IMG/VR virus record: IMGVR_UViG_3300043587_000029
Location: 1 to 38,081 of that record
Origin: a virus
Length of the DNA: 38,081 nt
Direction: 5' to 3' (one strand)
The position numbers and the translations under genes were made by a program. Each line of letters starts with the position of its first letter. Position 1 is the stretch's first letter. Below, in pieces: positions 15,106 to 23,108 of this stretch. The notes below the pieces were generated by a model. It was not told where the DNA came from, searched no databases, and worked only from the letters and a program-made list of their open reading frames with translations.

Positions 15106-15936
15106 ATGCATCCGGATCTGGAACGCTGCGCCCTCATGGGTTGGGCGCTCTACCCCTGTTCAAGGACCGGCAAGGCCGGTCTGTGGAAGGGTGCCCAGGC
15201 CGAGGCGACGAGCGACCTGAACATCCTGTCGCGCTGGAGCCGGGACCATCCCTCGTGCAACTGGCGGGTCGTGTTTGGCCGGTCGGGGATATGGGGCCTC
15301 GATGTCGATAGTCTCGAGACTCATGCTCGCGACGGGCTGGCCTCGATGGCGCGGCTGGTCGGCGAGCATGGGCCGTTGCCGGCGGGGCCGCGGGCCAGAT
15401 CCGGCGGCGGCGGGGTGCTGCTGTTCTTTCGTGATGGGGGTGGGCTGGCGATTGTCGGCTCATCCGAGAGGCTGGGAGAGGCCTGGGCCGGCATCGATCC
15501 CAAGAGGGGTGCCCAGACCCAGACCGTGCCGCCAAGCGTTCACACGGTCACCGGGCGGGCTTACCGGTGGCTGGTGCCGCCATGGGAGCTGGCACCGCCC
15601 GACGCGCCGGAATGGTTGCGGACGGCGCTGCGGACCCCGCCGCCGCCGGTCTACGTGTCGGCCACGCCTCAGTCCAACGATCAGGCCGCGAAGCGGCTCC
15701 TGAAGGCGTCCTGGGCGATCAGAGAGGCGCGCGAGGGGCAACGCAACATGGTCCTGAACCGGCGCGCCTGGAGCATCGCCAGGCTGGTGGGGGCGGGGTT
15801 GCTCGATGAGCGGGAAGCGGTCGATGTGTTGTATGCCGCCGCTCGCGCCATCGGTCTTGATCATGACGAGGTCCGCGGCACGATCCATTCCGCCATGGTG
15901 GCGGGACGGCGGAAGCCAGCGGAGATTGGCGCATGA
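15106..15936 (+). CDS. Bifunctional primase/polymerase (prim-pol) domain protein
   Basis: A 276-residue protein. The N-terminal ~170 residues resemble the phage/plasmid prim-pol domain: CALMGWALYPC (first strand-helix), a NWRVVFGRSGIWGLDVDS segment with the DxD catalytic pair (GLDVDS), a glycine-rich SGGGGVLLFF, and an HTVTGRAYRWL end. The C-terminal ~90 residues are helical (KRLLKASWAIREAREGQRN), likely a primase C-terminal or helicase-contact domain. It would synthesise primers for phage replication with the VirE-like helicase encoded next, with which it overlaps by 4 nt. Confidence 0.78.
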   Translation: MHPDLERCALMGWALYPCSRTGKAGLWKGAQAEATSDLNILSRWSRDHPSCNWRVVFGRSGIWGLDVDSLETHARDGLASMARLVGEHGPLPAGPRARSGGGGVLLFFRDGGGLAIVGSSERLGEAWAGIDPKRGAQTQTVPPSVHTVTGRAYRWLVPPWELAPPDAPEWLRTALRTPPPPVYVSATPQSNDQAAKRLLKASWAIREAREGQRNMVLNRRAWSIARLVGAGLLDEREAVDVLYAAARAIGLDHDEVRGTIHSAMVAGRRKPAEIGA

Positions 15937-17366
15937 ACGATGCGGACGGCGATAACGTACGACCCTTCGTTGCTCCCAAACCCGACTGGATGGGGCTGCT
16001 TGAGCGATCCGCCAACGGCGGCGATCCCTGGCCAACGGTGGCCAACGCGATGTTGGTCCTGGCCAACGACGCGAAGTTCGCGGGCATGCTCGGGCACGAC
16101 ACGTTCTCGGGCGAGCGGGTGCTGCGGAGCGCCCCGCCACCGTTCCAGCAAGACAACCTGGCGGCTCCCGGTCCTTACCCGCGTGGCTGGACGAACAGCG
16201 ACATCTCGCTGGTGCTGGGATATTGCCAGCGGGTCTGGGGCCGCAAGTGGACCCGCTCAGTGATCGCCGACGCCATGGAAGCGGTCGCCGAACAGAACCC
16301 GTTTCATCCGGTTTTGAACTGGATCGACGGTCTGGTGTGGGACCGGGTCGAGCGGATCGACACCTGGCTGATGACGGTGTTCGACCCGGTCAATGAGTTC
16401 GACCGCAATGGCGACGAGGTGGAATTCGCGCGCTGGGAAGCCCGCGAGCAATACTATTCCGCCATCGGCTGGAAGATGCTGGTCGCGTCGGTGCGGCGAC
16501 TGCGCCGACCGGCGGTCAAGTTCGATTCCATCCTGATCCTCGAGGGCGAACAGCGGCTCGGCAAAAGCACGGCGATTGAGACGTTGTATGGTCGGCGGTT
16601 CTTCACCGACACGGTGTTCGCCGATCTGCGGAATAAGGAAGCGGCGCAGGGGCTGCACGGCAAATGGGTGGTCGAGTTCAGCGAAATCGAACAGATCATC
16701 CGCTCCGACGTGGAGACGTTGAAGGCGTTCCTGTCGCGCAACACCGATCACTTCCGGCCCCCTTATGAGCGGCACTTCCGCGACGTGGAGCGCCAGGGCG
16801 TGTTTTTCGGCACCACGAACCAGCAAGACTACCTGAAGGATACCACCGGCAACACGCGGTTCTGGATGGCGGCGTGCCAGAAGGCCGACGTGGAATGGAT
16901 CGCCGCCAACCGCGACCAGTTGTGGGCCGAGGCGGCGGCGCGCGAGGCCGAGGGGGATAAGTGGCGGCTGTGGCTCGACACGTCGGAACTCCAGGCCGAC
17001 GCGGAGCGCCTGACCAGTGCCCGCATGCGCGAGGACATCTGGCAAGTGGCGGTGGCCCGCTGGCTCGACAAGACGGAAGAGGAACGCGCGGCGGCGAAGA
17101 AACAGGTCGCCCAGAAGATCGCGACGGAAACCGAGGCGTTCCTGGCGGTCGAGCCGATCTTCATCGCGCGGATCTTGGAGCATGCCATTGGTATGTCAAA
17201 AGACAAAATGTCCAAGCAAGCCGAGATGCGGGTGGCGGATGTTTTGAAGGCTCTGGGGTGGGTCGGAACCCGTAATTCTTACTTACCAAAAATCAAAGAT
17301 AAGCCCGCGCGCGGCAAGACCACGGTCTGGCGCAAGCCTGACGAGGCTCTTGGAGCCGATATTTAG
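15933..17366 (+). CDS. VirE/VapE family helicase-like ATPase
   Basis: A 477-residue protein. Walker A is LEGEQRLGKSTA (~203-214), Walker B WVVEFSEIE (~245-253), followed by VFFGTTNQQDYLKDTTGNTR, the typical sensor segment of the virulence-associated E (PF05272) family. An N-terminal region of ~120 residues precedes it and a C-terminal ~140-residue helical part ends in a basic stretch (KDKPARGKTTVWRKP). These proteins act as primase-associated SF3-like helicases in phage and satellite replication. The ATG overlaps the prim-pol stop (ATGA). Confidence 0.85.
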   Translation: MNDADGDNVRPFVAPKPDWMGLLERSANGGDPWPTVANAMLVLANDAKFAGMLGHDTFSGERVLRSAPPPFQQDNLAAPGPYPRGWTNSDISLVLGYCQRVWGRKWTRSVIADAMEAVAEQNPFHPVLNWIDGLVWDRVERIDTWLMTVFDPVNEFDRNGDEVEFARWEAREQYYSAIGWKMLVASVRRLRRPAVKFDSILILEGEQRLGKSTAIETLYGRRFFTDTVFADLRNKEAAQGLHGKWVVEFSEIEQIIRSDVETLKAFLSRNTDHFRPPYERHFRDVERQGVFFGTTNQQDYLKDTTGNTRFWMAACQKADVEWIAANRDQLWAEAAAREAEGDKWRLWLDTSELQADAERLTSARMREDIWQVAVARWLDKTEEERAAAKKQVAQKIATETEAFLAVEPIFIARILEHAIGMSKDKMSKQAEMRVADVLKALGWVGTRNSYLPKIKDKPARGKTTVWRKPDEALGADI

Positions 17367-17655
17367 CGTGGATCACCCCCACTTTTTAGTTTTTTAGACA
17401 GGTGATCCATGGGTGGTGGATAGGGGTGGGAGACATCAAAAACAGCACACCTCCTAGACCTTTTCTTATAACCACCACCACCTCCACCACATGGGTATGT
17501 ACATACCACATATAGGATACGCTTATACATAAGCGTTCTATGGCGAGTGAGTCTTTGGAAACGGTGGGGTTGGTGGGGCGGTGGAGATAAATCACCGCTT
17601 GATATTATCAAGATTGAATGATCCTATAGAGACATTGACCGCATAGGATGTTTTC
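17367..17655. promoter_or_regulatory. Palindrome-rich intergenic region (candidate origin/operator)
   Basis: This AT-richer, 289-bp gap follows the replication genes. It holds GGATCACC/GGTGATCC arms around a T-rich loop (near 17370-17415), a perfect 14-bp palindrome GGTATGTACATACC (17494-17507), ACGCTTAT-AC-ATAAGCGT (17519-17536), CTTGATA-T-TATCAAG (17598-17612), and ATCCTAT...ATAGGAT arms (17621-17627 and 17643-17649). Strings of CCACCACC and GGTGG lie between them. Such density suggests a replication origin, operators or both; no DnaA-box cluster was recognised. Confidence 0.5.
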
Positions 17656-17862
17656 ATGTCCAATCCGTCTGCTCGGTTTCGCTATCGGATTTTTGGCCAG
17701 GGCAAGGTGTTCGCCGGATGCGCGGACCTGGAGGACGCGCGGGCGTTCGCTGAACTGCTGCGCTCGCGGGAGAAGGCGGCGTTCGTCATTTATCAACACG
17801 AACAAGGCGAGAAGCCACGCGAGGTCGCGTGGTATCCACCCGAGGTGGGGAGCCAGCCATGA
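17656..17862 (+). CDS. Small hypothetical protein
   Basis: A 68-residue protein. AGGA lies 8 nt upstream of the ATG. The sequence (MSNPSARFRYRIFGQGK, EDARAFAELLRSREKAAFVI) looks like a small alpha/beta protein with a 'strand-DARAFA-helix' layout frequent in phages. No function is known. It follows the palindrome-rich region and precedes the methyltransferase-like gene. Confidence 0.65.
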   Translation: MSNPSARFRYRIFGQGKVFAGCADLEDARAFAELLRSREKAAFVIYQHEQGEKPREVAWYPPEVGSQP

Positions 17863-17898
17863 AGAGGCCGAGGAAGCCGCGTTTTGGGATGATCAACC

Positions 17899-18720
17899 AT
17901 GAGGAGAGTTGATCCTGGGCGGTCGCACCGTACGCCCATCAAGCATGGCATCCTCGACAAGACGCTCGGCAAGATCGCCGGGGTGATGTCCACGGGGAAC
18001 AGCACGGTACCCGCCATCCTTCCGCTGCATGTCATCGACATGTGCGCCGGGGACGGGGTCAGCGAACCGGGTCAGACCAGTAGTCCGGAGATCATCCTGA
18101 AGCACATCAATTTCGCTCGACTGCATGGCCGTGCGCGGGCCACGTTTTACGAGGGCCAGCCGAACACCTTCGACCGGCTGCGCGAGAGTGTCGCGACCAT
18201 CGTGGAAACCAATGGATACAGGACCAACAATTTCGAACTGATTTATGGCGACTCCCGCGATCTCCGGATCAGCCGCGCCATCATTGGTCAGGCGATATAC
18301 GCGCACATCGATCCCAACAGCATGACGACGTGGCCGGTGACCCCATGGGTGTCCGATACGTTCACACCGACGACGACATTTCTCGCCACGCTTGGTTGCA
18401 ACGTCAACGGGATCAAGCGGCTCGGCTTCGCCTCGCATCGCCAGGAATGGTATCAGCACATGAAACATTTGTTGCGTGTGCCGGAACATCACGACGTGCA
18501 TCTTTACATTCTGAACCGGGACGATTCGCAGTGGGCCTATCTGCTGCGTATCCCAAGGAAATGGTCCGTCGAGACAGCCGACGACATCTGCAAATACGGT
18601 GCCCGTCACTGGCCGAACGGATTACGATACGCCAGCGCGTATGCTGATTCCGACAGGTTTCAGACCTACGTCGATGAATTGTTCCAAACCAAAAAGGAAC
18701 GCCGCGATGGCTTCGCCTGA
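17899..18720 (+). CDS. Methyltransferase-like protein, TcmP-like partner of DUF5131
   Basis: A 273-residue protein. It has Rossmann-type landmarks: PLHVIDMCAGDGVS (motif I-like, ~residues 43-56), TFYEGQP (acidic residue after strand 2), LIYGDSRDL and YAHIDPNS. The three-Cys-motif partner family (TcmP) has this layout and is known to sit next to Gp37/Gp68 (DUF5131) genes, exactly the neighbour here. Substrate is unknown. Start chosen at 17899 as the first Met; a strong ribosome site is not obvious. It overlaps the next gene by 14 nt. The TcmP link is context-based and not certain. Confidence 0.6.
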   Translation: MRRVDPGRSHRTPIKHGILDKTLGKIAGVMSTGNSTVPAILPLHVIDMCAGDGVSEPGQTSSPEIILKHINFARLHGRARATFYEGQPNTFDRLRESVATIVETNGYRTNNFELIYGDSRDLRISRAIIGQAIYAHIDPNSMTTWPVTPWVSDTFTPTTTFLATLGCNVNGIKRLGFASHRQEWYQHMKHLLRVPEHHDVHLYILNRDDSQWAYLLRIPRKWSVETADDICKYGARHWPNGLRYASAYADSDRFQTYVDELFQTKKERRDGFA

Positions 18721-20197
18721 ACCCAAGCAGCCTGAACTCGCCGACATCCTGCATCACTATCCCGAGATAACCGGCATTCATCCGGCGGCTGACATCTTTC
18801 CGATGATGCAGCCGGATGAACTGTTGTCCCTCGTCGCCAACATCAAGGCGCAGGGACTGGCGAACGATGTCGTGTTGACCAAGGACGGCTTACTGATCGA
18901 TGGCCGCAATCGCGTTCTCGGTTGTTATCTGGCGGAACAGGAGATCCGCTTCCGCCGCGTCGATCCGACCGATCCCATCGGTTGGGCGTGGTCGCAGAAT
19001 GGCGAGCGTCGGAACCTGAACTCGGGGCAAAAGGCCTGGGTTGGAAATCGGATGCGTGGGCTTTACGAAGATGAAGCTAAAAAGCGCCAGGGAACCCGTA
19101 CCGACCTAAAAGGAAACGTCGTTCCATTCGGCGGTAAAGATAACTTTGAGGCATTAATGCCTCAAAGTTCAGAACAAAAAAGAGAGCCACAAGCACGAGA
19201 TAAAGCTGGAGCCGCGGTTGGGGTTGGCGGCAGATATCTTGATATGGCGCGTGATGTCGAGCGGTTCGCCGCTCCAGAGGTCGCGAAACAAGTTCAGGAT
19301 GGATCGTTGTCTTTAACAAAAGCACACGCCGATGTGCGTCCACTGATCAAGGCGGCGAAGGAAGAGAAGGCGGCGGCGGAACCAGCGAAGGAACGGAGCC
19401 AAAGCCCGGTCGTCACGCCTGATGGCGAGGTGAAGCTGGTGCCGACGCCAGCGAAGACGACGTTCAATGCGACCAACGCTAATGTCGAATGGGCCTCGTG
19501 GACATGGAACCCGGTGACGGGATGTTTGCATGGCTGCGAGTTTTGTTACGCTCGCGCGATTGTTCACAACGAACAGATGGCGCCGAACTATCCGTTCGCG
19601 TTCGAACCGGCGTTCTACGAGCATCGGCTGGCGGCACCGGTCAACACGAAACGACCGGCGTCGGCGGATGAACCTGGGCACGAGCCGGATGGCCGGGTGT
19701 TTGTCGGATCGATGGCGGATCTGTTTGGCAAGTGGGTGCCGGATGCCTGGATCAAGGCGGTGTTCAAGGCGTGCATGGCGGCATCGGAATGGGAATACCT
19801 GTTCCTCACCAAGTGGCCGAAACGCTACTCGCTGTTGGCCTCTCTGCCGCACGCCTGGTTCGGCGCGTCGGTGATCCAGCAATCCGACGTGAAACGGATC
19901 GAGAGTAATATGAAAAGCTTCTCGACCAGCGGCGTGAAGTGGGTGTCGCTGGAGCCGATGCTGGAGCCGATCCGTTTCAACGACCTGTCGTGGTGCGATC
20001 TGGTGGTGATCGGCGGGCAAACCGGTACGCGTCAGCCGACCGGGTATGTCGGTGCGTTCGCGCCCAACTTCGACTGGGTCGTGGATGTGGTGAACCAGTG
20101 CCGTGAAGCCGGTGTGCCGTATTACCTGAAGCCGAACCTGATGGGCACGGCTCCTGGCATGGTGCTGCCAAAGGGAACGCCGAGGCGCGTCGCGTGA
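18707..20197 (+). CDS. ParB-like domain fused to DUF5131 (Gp37/Gp68) three-Cys protein
   Basis: A 496-residue fusion. Residues ~24-115 are a ParB/Srx-like N-terminal domain (IHPAADIFPMMQPDELLSLV, LIDGRNRVLGCYLAE). Residues ~160-215 resemble the ParB/KorB helix-turn-helix (ARDKAGAAVGVGGRYLDMAR). After a charged linker, residues ~258-496 are DUF5131: WNPVTGCLHGCEFCYARA (Cys273, Cys277, Cys280, a CxxxCxxC arrangement as in radical-SAM enzymes), GSMADLFGKW, FLTKWPKRY, WVSLEPMLEPI, VIGGQTG and PYYLKPN. DUF5131 activity is unknown; an Fe-S/SAM chemistry is suggested by the Cys motif. A 28-bp palindrome lies in the linker before the HTH part. AAGGA precedes the ATG. Confidence 0.87.
   Translation: MASPEPKQPELADILHHYPEITGIHPAADIFPMMQPDELLSLVANIKAQGLANDVVLTKDGLLIDGRNRVLGCYLAEQEIRFRRVDPTDPIGWAWSQNGERRNLNSGQKAWVGNRMRGLYEDEAKKRQGTRTDLKGNVVPFGGKDNFEALMPQSSEQKREPQARDKAGAAVGVGGRYLDMARDVERFAAPEVAKQVQDGSLSLTKAHADVRPLIKAAKEEKAAAEPAKERSQSPVVTPDGEVKLVPTPAKTTFNATNANVEWASWTWNPVTGCLHGCEFCYARAIVHNEQMAPNYPFAFEPAFYEHRLAAPVNTKRPASADEPGHEPDGRVFVGSMADLFGKWVPDAWIKAVFKACMAASEWEYLFLTKWPKRYSLLASLPHAWFGASVIQQSDVKRIESNMKSFSTSGVKWVSLEPMLEPIRFNDLSWCDLVVIGGQTGTRQPTGYVGAFAPNFDWVVDVVNQCREAGVPYYLKPNLMGTAPGMVLPKGTPRRVA
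19142..19169. repeat. 28-bp perfect palindrome inside coding sequence
   Basis: Two 14-nt arms, AACTTTGAGGCATT and its exact reverse complement, meet with no spacer. It lies in an unusually A/T-rich stretch of the ParB-DUF5131 gene and encodes NFEALMPQS. It could be a binding site for the encoded protein, an RNA hairpin or the relic of an insertion. Confidence 0.9.
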
Positions 20198-20454
20198 GTG
20201 GCGCGGATAAGGCGCGTGATCTGGTGATCGCCGCGCGGGCGACGAACATTCGTCGCTCCGAGGATGAAATGAATTCCGGTTTCGCGTCGCCGGAAAGAGG
20301 ACCGTATGATGTAACGGTTCGTACCGTTATGTGCGCCCTCATGGCCGGGATGCAAACTGACGACTGGAACTGCGTCGCTGAAGCCTACGACATTTTGTGT
20401 TCGTTGCATCGTGGCGCGTTCAAAACAAACTTTGATCCGATTTGCGACAGGTGA
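20194..20454 (+). CDS. Hypothetical protein, GTG start
   Basis: An 86-residue protein whose GTG overlaps the upstream TGA (GTGA). The C-terminal half (TVRTVMCALMAGMQTDDWNC, AYDILCSLHRG) is helical. No family is recognised. Confidence 0.6.
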   Translation: MSGADKARDLVIAARATNIRRSEDEMNSGFASPERGPYDVTVRTVMCALMAGMQTDDWNCVAEAYDILCSLHRGAFKTNFDPICDR

Positions 20455-20458
20455 GTCA

Positions 20459-20668
20459 GTGACCGGCGACCAGCGCGAGGCGACGGTGCGCCACTGGGTG
20501 GAGTGCCATGGCCTGTCCACGCGTGTCGCGCGGCTCCTGGCCAATGATGGGTTTCACAACGTGGCGTCGTTGCGCTCGGGCAAGTGGATGCTGACGCCGC
20601 GCTGCGGCGAGAAGATGCGGCTGGAGATCTTCAGGTTGTTGGGAAGGATCGAAGATGGGCGAAAATGA
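20459..20668 (+). CDS. Helix-hairpin-helix-like small protein
   Basis: A 69-residue protein. GTG start with AGGTGA 5 nt upstream; the frame is open earlier but overlaps the previous gene. The sequence LSTRVARLLANDGFHNVASL...CGEKMRLEIFRLLG resembles the helix-hairpin-helix fold of RNA polymerase alpha C-terminal domains, which binds DNA or protein. The role is unknown. Confidence 0.6.
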   Translation: MTGDQREATVRHWVECHGLSTRVARLLANDGFHNVASLRSGKWMLTPRCGEKMRLEIFRLLGRIEDGRK

Positions 20669-20948
20669 CATGAGCCATCGACTGGCGGACGTGTCGCGCG
20701 CGGTGGATCTGACCCTGGTCACCGCGCACGGTCTGCTGCACGATCTTCTGGCGCACCATGAACGGGTCGGAACAGCAATGCCGCCATTCATTGTTCAGTC
20801 GGGCGAACTCGGGGTCGAGGAGAACAAACGCACCGCGATGGCCGACGCGCTGCGCGCCTACGGTGGTCAGCCGGGGCCGCTGTTCAACCTGTGGTGCCAT
20901 TTGGCGGCGTTAGACCAGCTACGCACCGCGTGGCTGGGAGGAAGATGA
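20655..20948 (+). CDS. Hypothetical protein
   Basis: A 97-residue, mostly helical protein (LTLVTAHGLLHDLLAHHERV, ADALRAYGGQPGPLFNLWC). It overlaps the upstream gene by 14 nt and the next by 4 nt. No domain is recognised. Confidence 0.65.
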   Translation: MGENDMSHRLADVSRAVDLTLVTAHGLLHDLLAHHERVGTAMPPFIVQSGELGVEENKRTAMADALRAYGGQPGPLFNLWCHLAALDQLRTAWLGGR

Positions 20949-21367
20949 TGGGCATGCCGATGACGAATGACGCGGTGAAGACCTTGCGTGAATACGTGAA
21001 GCGAGCGGCGTGGGACATGGTTTATGCCGAACATATGCGTCTGCTGAATCGGCGGCGGCTTTCTTTCATCAAGGAAATCCTGCGCCGCGGCGGATTTCCC
21101 ACGGACATCCCGGCGTCGGGAGACGACGACGAAAGTGATGAAGATACCTGCCTGACCGTTGAGGAATTCGCCGCCTGGATGATCTCCGATGCGAAGACCA
21201 GCATTGAATTCCATGAAAATAATATGCCGCGCTACACGGCGAAATTCGCTTGCGTGCGGATCATGGTCGATCAAATCGATTGCGGCCTGGATGTCGAGGA
21301 CGTCCTGCGCGGGGTGCGCGCCGAGATGGAAGAGAAATGGCCGTTGCTGGGAGCGGGGGGCGAATGA
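20945..21367 (+). CDS. Hypothetical protein
   Basis: A 140-residue protein with N-terminal helices (TNDAVKTLREYVKRAAWDMV), an acidic central segment (ASGDDDESDEDT) and C-terminal helices. ATGA overlap with the upstream stop. No family is recognised. Confidence 0.65.
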   Translation: MMGMPMTNDAVKTLREYVKRAAWDMVYAEHMRLLNRRRLSFIKEILRRGGFPTDIPASGDDDESDEDTCLTVEEFAAWMISDAKTSIEFHENNMPRYTAKFACVRIMVDQIDCGLDVEDVLRGVRAEMEEKWPLLGAGGE

Positions 21368-21744
21368 CCCGCCAGGTCTACGAGGTCGTCTTCGCGTGGA
21401 CCGAGATGACCCGCGACATCGCCTGGAAGGCGCGAATGGGCGACGAGGGCGCGGAGCGGGTGATGTTCATGATGGAAATGATGGCGACACGCTGGCTCGA
21501 CGATCCGGCGCGCTCATGCTGTCTGTTGTGCGAGCGCACCGTGACGCTGGACGACTGGCACCTGGTCGGCGGGCTGTTCGATGATAACGATGATCTGCAT
21601 TTCACGTTCTACGTCTGCGACGATTGTGGACCGCCGTTGAAAATGAACCTGATGGCGACGATCAGGGACAAGATGGCCAGGGTCATGCACGCCGACGTCA
21701 GGCTGATCCACGGCGTGGGGCCGAACGGCGAGGGGCACGCCTGA
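21364..21744 (+). CDS. Hypothetical protein with Cys pairs
   Basis: A 126-residue protein. CCLLCERTV and YVCDDCGPP form a likely zinc site in the middle, preceded by a helical N-terminus. Overlaps the previous gene by 4 nt and ends at a TGATG junction with the cytosine methyltransferase gene. Role unknown. Confidence 0.65.
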   Translation: MTRQVYEVVFAWTEMTRDIAWKARMGDEGAERVMFMMEMMATRWLDDPARSCCLLCERTVTLDDWHLVGGLFDDNDDLHFTFYVCDDCGPPLKMNLMATIRDKMARVMHADVRLIHGVGPNGEGHA

Positions 21745-23108
21745 TGCGGTTCGTCAGTTTGTTCAGCGGCATCGAGGCCGCGTCGCTGGCATGGGCACCG
21801 CTCGGCTGGGAGTGCGTCGCCGTCGCGGAGGTGGAGCCATTCCCCCGCGAGGTCTTGAGGGTACGGCACCACGCCGTGCCTAATTTAGGCGATGTTAGAT
21901 ATATTAACGAGGATGTTATTCGGGCGCTGGGTCGTATCGACGTGGTGATCGGCGGATTTCCTTGCCAGGATGTCAGCATCGCGGGGAAACGCAGGGGGTT
22001 CAAAAACGCCGATGGAAGCGCCACGCGATCAGGGCTTTTCTGGGATGCAATGCGATTTGTTCAGCGGGCCAGGCAGCATTGCGGATGCCGCTGGGTCGTC
22101 ATTGAGAACGTCCCCGGATTGCTCAACTCCCACGATGGATACGACTTTGCTGGCGTGGTTGGCGCACTATGTGGGACCGGATTTGACGTTCCGCGAGACG
22201 GCTGGCGAAACAGCGGTTGTGCTGTCGGACCAGGCGGGATGGTCGAGTGGGGCCTGTTGGACGCGCAGTGGTGGGGACTGGCGCAGCGGCGCAAGCGTGT
22301 GTTCGTTGTCGGAGACTTTGGAAACTGGGCCGATCGATCGCCGGTACTTCTTGAGCGAGCGAGCATGCTTGGGAATCCTCCGGCGCGCGAAGCGCCGGGG
22401 CAAAGTGTTACCCACCCGGTTGCACAAAGCTTTGGAGCAAGTGGCCGGGGTTACAGCCGAGGTGGTGAAACCAGAGGCCAGGATCCCGTCGTCGCCGCCC
22501 CCCTTGGGGGCACTCCTCTGAAGCACGGCTGGCGCGGCGACCTCGATCAGGAAACCTTCGTGGCCGCTTACGGCGGCAACCGCCAGACCGGCGAACTCGA
22601 CGTGGCGACCGCGCGCAACGCGCACCCCGGCGGCGCGCGATACGATTTCGAGACGGAGACGTTCGTGGTGCCGCCGCTCCGCGCGTCGGACAGGACGGCG
22701 GCGGCGGATGGCAACCACACCGAGGCGGATGGCCTGATCTCGATGCCGCTTTTCGCGATGGCGCTGACCCGCGGCGCGGCCAGCGCGGGAAAGGGCGGCT
22801 ACGCGGGGCGACGGCAGGAGGACGATGTCAACCTCGTCAGCCACGCGCTGACCGGCGAGGGGTTCGACGCGTCGGAGGATGGCACGGGCCGGGGCACGCC
22901 GATGGTGGAGATCGGGGCCGGCGTACGGCGGCTCACGGTGACCGAGTGCGAGCGGCTGATGGGGGTTCCGGATGGCTACACCCAGGTGCCGTTCCGCGGT
23001 AAGGCGGCGGCGGATGGGCCGCGCTACCGGGCGCTCGGCAATAGTTTCGCGGTGCCGGTTATCAGGTGGATCGGCGAGCGCATCCAGCTGGTATCGAAAG
23101 GGGAATGA
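21744..23108 (+). CDS. dcm: C5-cytosine DNA methyltransferase
   Basis: A 454-residue enzyme that transfers a methyl group from SAM to cytosine C5. Seen motifs: I (SLFSGIEAAS, 5-14), IV (GGFPCQDVS with catalytic Cys74), VI (ENV, 121-123), VIII (QRRKRVF, 181-187), and IX-X near the end (RLTVTECERLMGVPDGYT; GNSF 432-435). The long variable region between VIII and IX (~190-400) is the target-recognition part. It probably protects phage DNA from host restriction. No partner restriction enzyme is visible. A second frame inside this gene appears to encode another protein (22045-22521). Confidence 0.93.
   Translation: MRFVSLFSGIEAASLAWAPLGWECVAVAEVEPFPREVLRVRHHAVPNLGDVRYINEDVIRALGRIDVVIGGFPCQDVSIAGKRRGFKNADGSATRSGLFWDAMRFVQRARQHCGCRWVVIENVPGLLNSHDGYDFAGVVGALCGTGFDVPRDGWRNSGCAVGPGGMVEWGLLDAQWWGLAQRRKRVFVVGDFGNWADRSPVLLERASMLGNPPAREAPGQSVTHPVAQSFGASGRGYSRGGETRGQDPVVAAPLGGTPLKHGWRGDLDQETFVAAYGGNRQTGELDVATARNAHPGGARYDFETETFVVPPLRASDRTAAADGNHTEADGLISMPLFAMALTRGAASAGKGGYAGRRQEDDVNLVSHALTGEGFDASEDGTGRGTPMVEIGAGVRRLTVTECERLMGVPDGYTQVPFRGKAAADGPRYRALGNSFAVPVIRWIGERIQLVSKGE
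22045..22521 (+). CDS. Probable overprinted phage gene inside dcm
   Basis: A 158-residue protein in a different + strand frame from dcm. It contains SGASVCSLSETLETGPIDRR, YFLSERACLGILRRAKRRGKVLP and ALEQVAG, a combination I recognise from stand-alone unannotated phage proteins (CSLSxxLETGxxPxxxYLSxxACxGILRRAxxRGK). The N-terminal half (LAWLAHYVGPDLTF) also looks protein-like. AGGG lies ~10 nt before the ATG at 22045. Since the same DNA encodes dcm motifs VI-VIII, both frames seem to be under constraint. Function is unknown. An upstream Met at 21970 would extend it. Confidence 0.6.
   Translation: MQCDLFSGPGSIADAAGSSLRTSPDCSTPTMDTTLLAWLAHYVGPDLTFRETAGETAVVLSDQAGWSSGACWTRSGGDWRSGASVCSLSETLETGPIDRRYFLSERACLGILRRAKRRGKVLPTRLHKALEQVAGVTAEVVKPEARIPSSPPPLGALL

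Noticed and set aside
16257-17183. Long antisense frame across the VirE-like gene
   Set aside because: Shadow frame; the sense protein has Walker A and B motifs.
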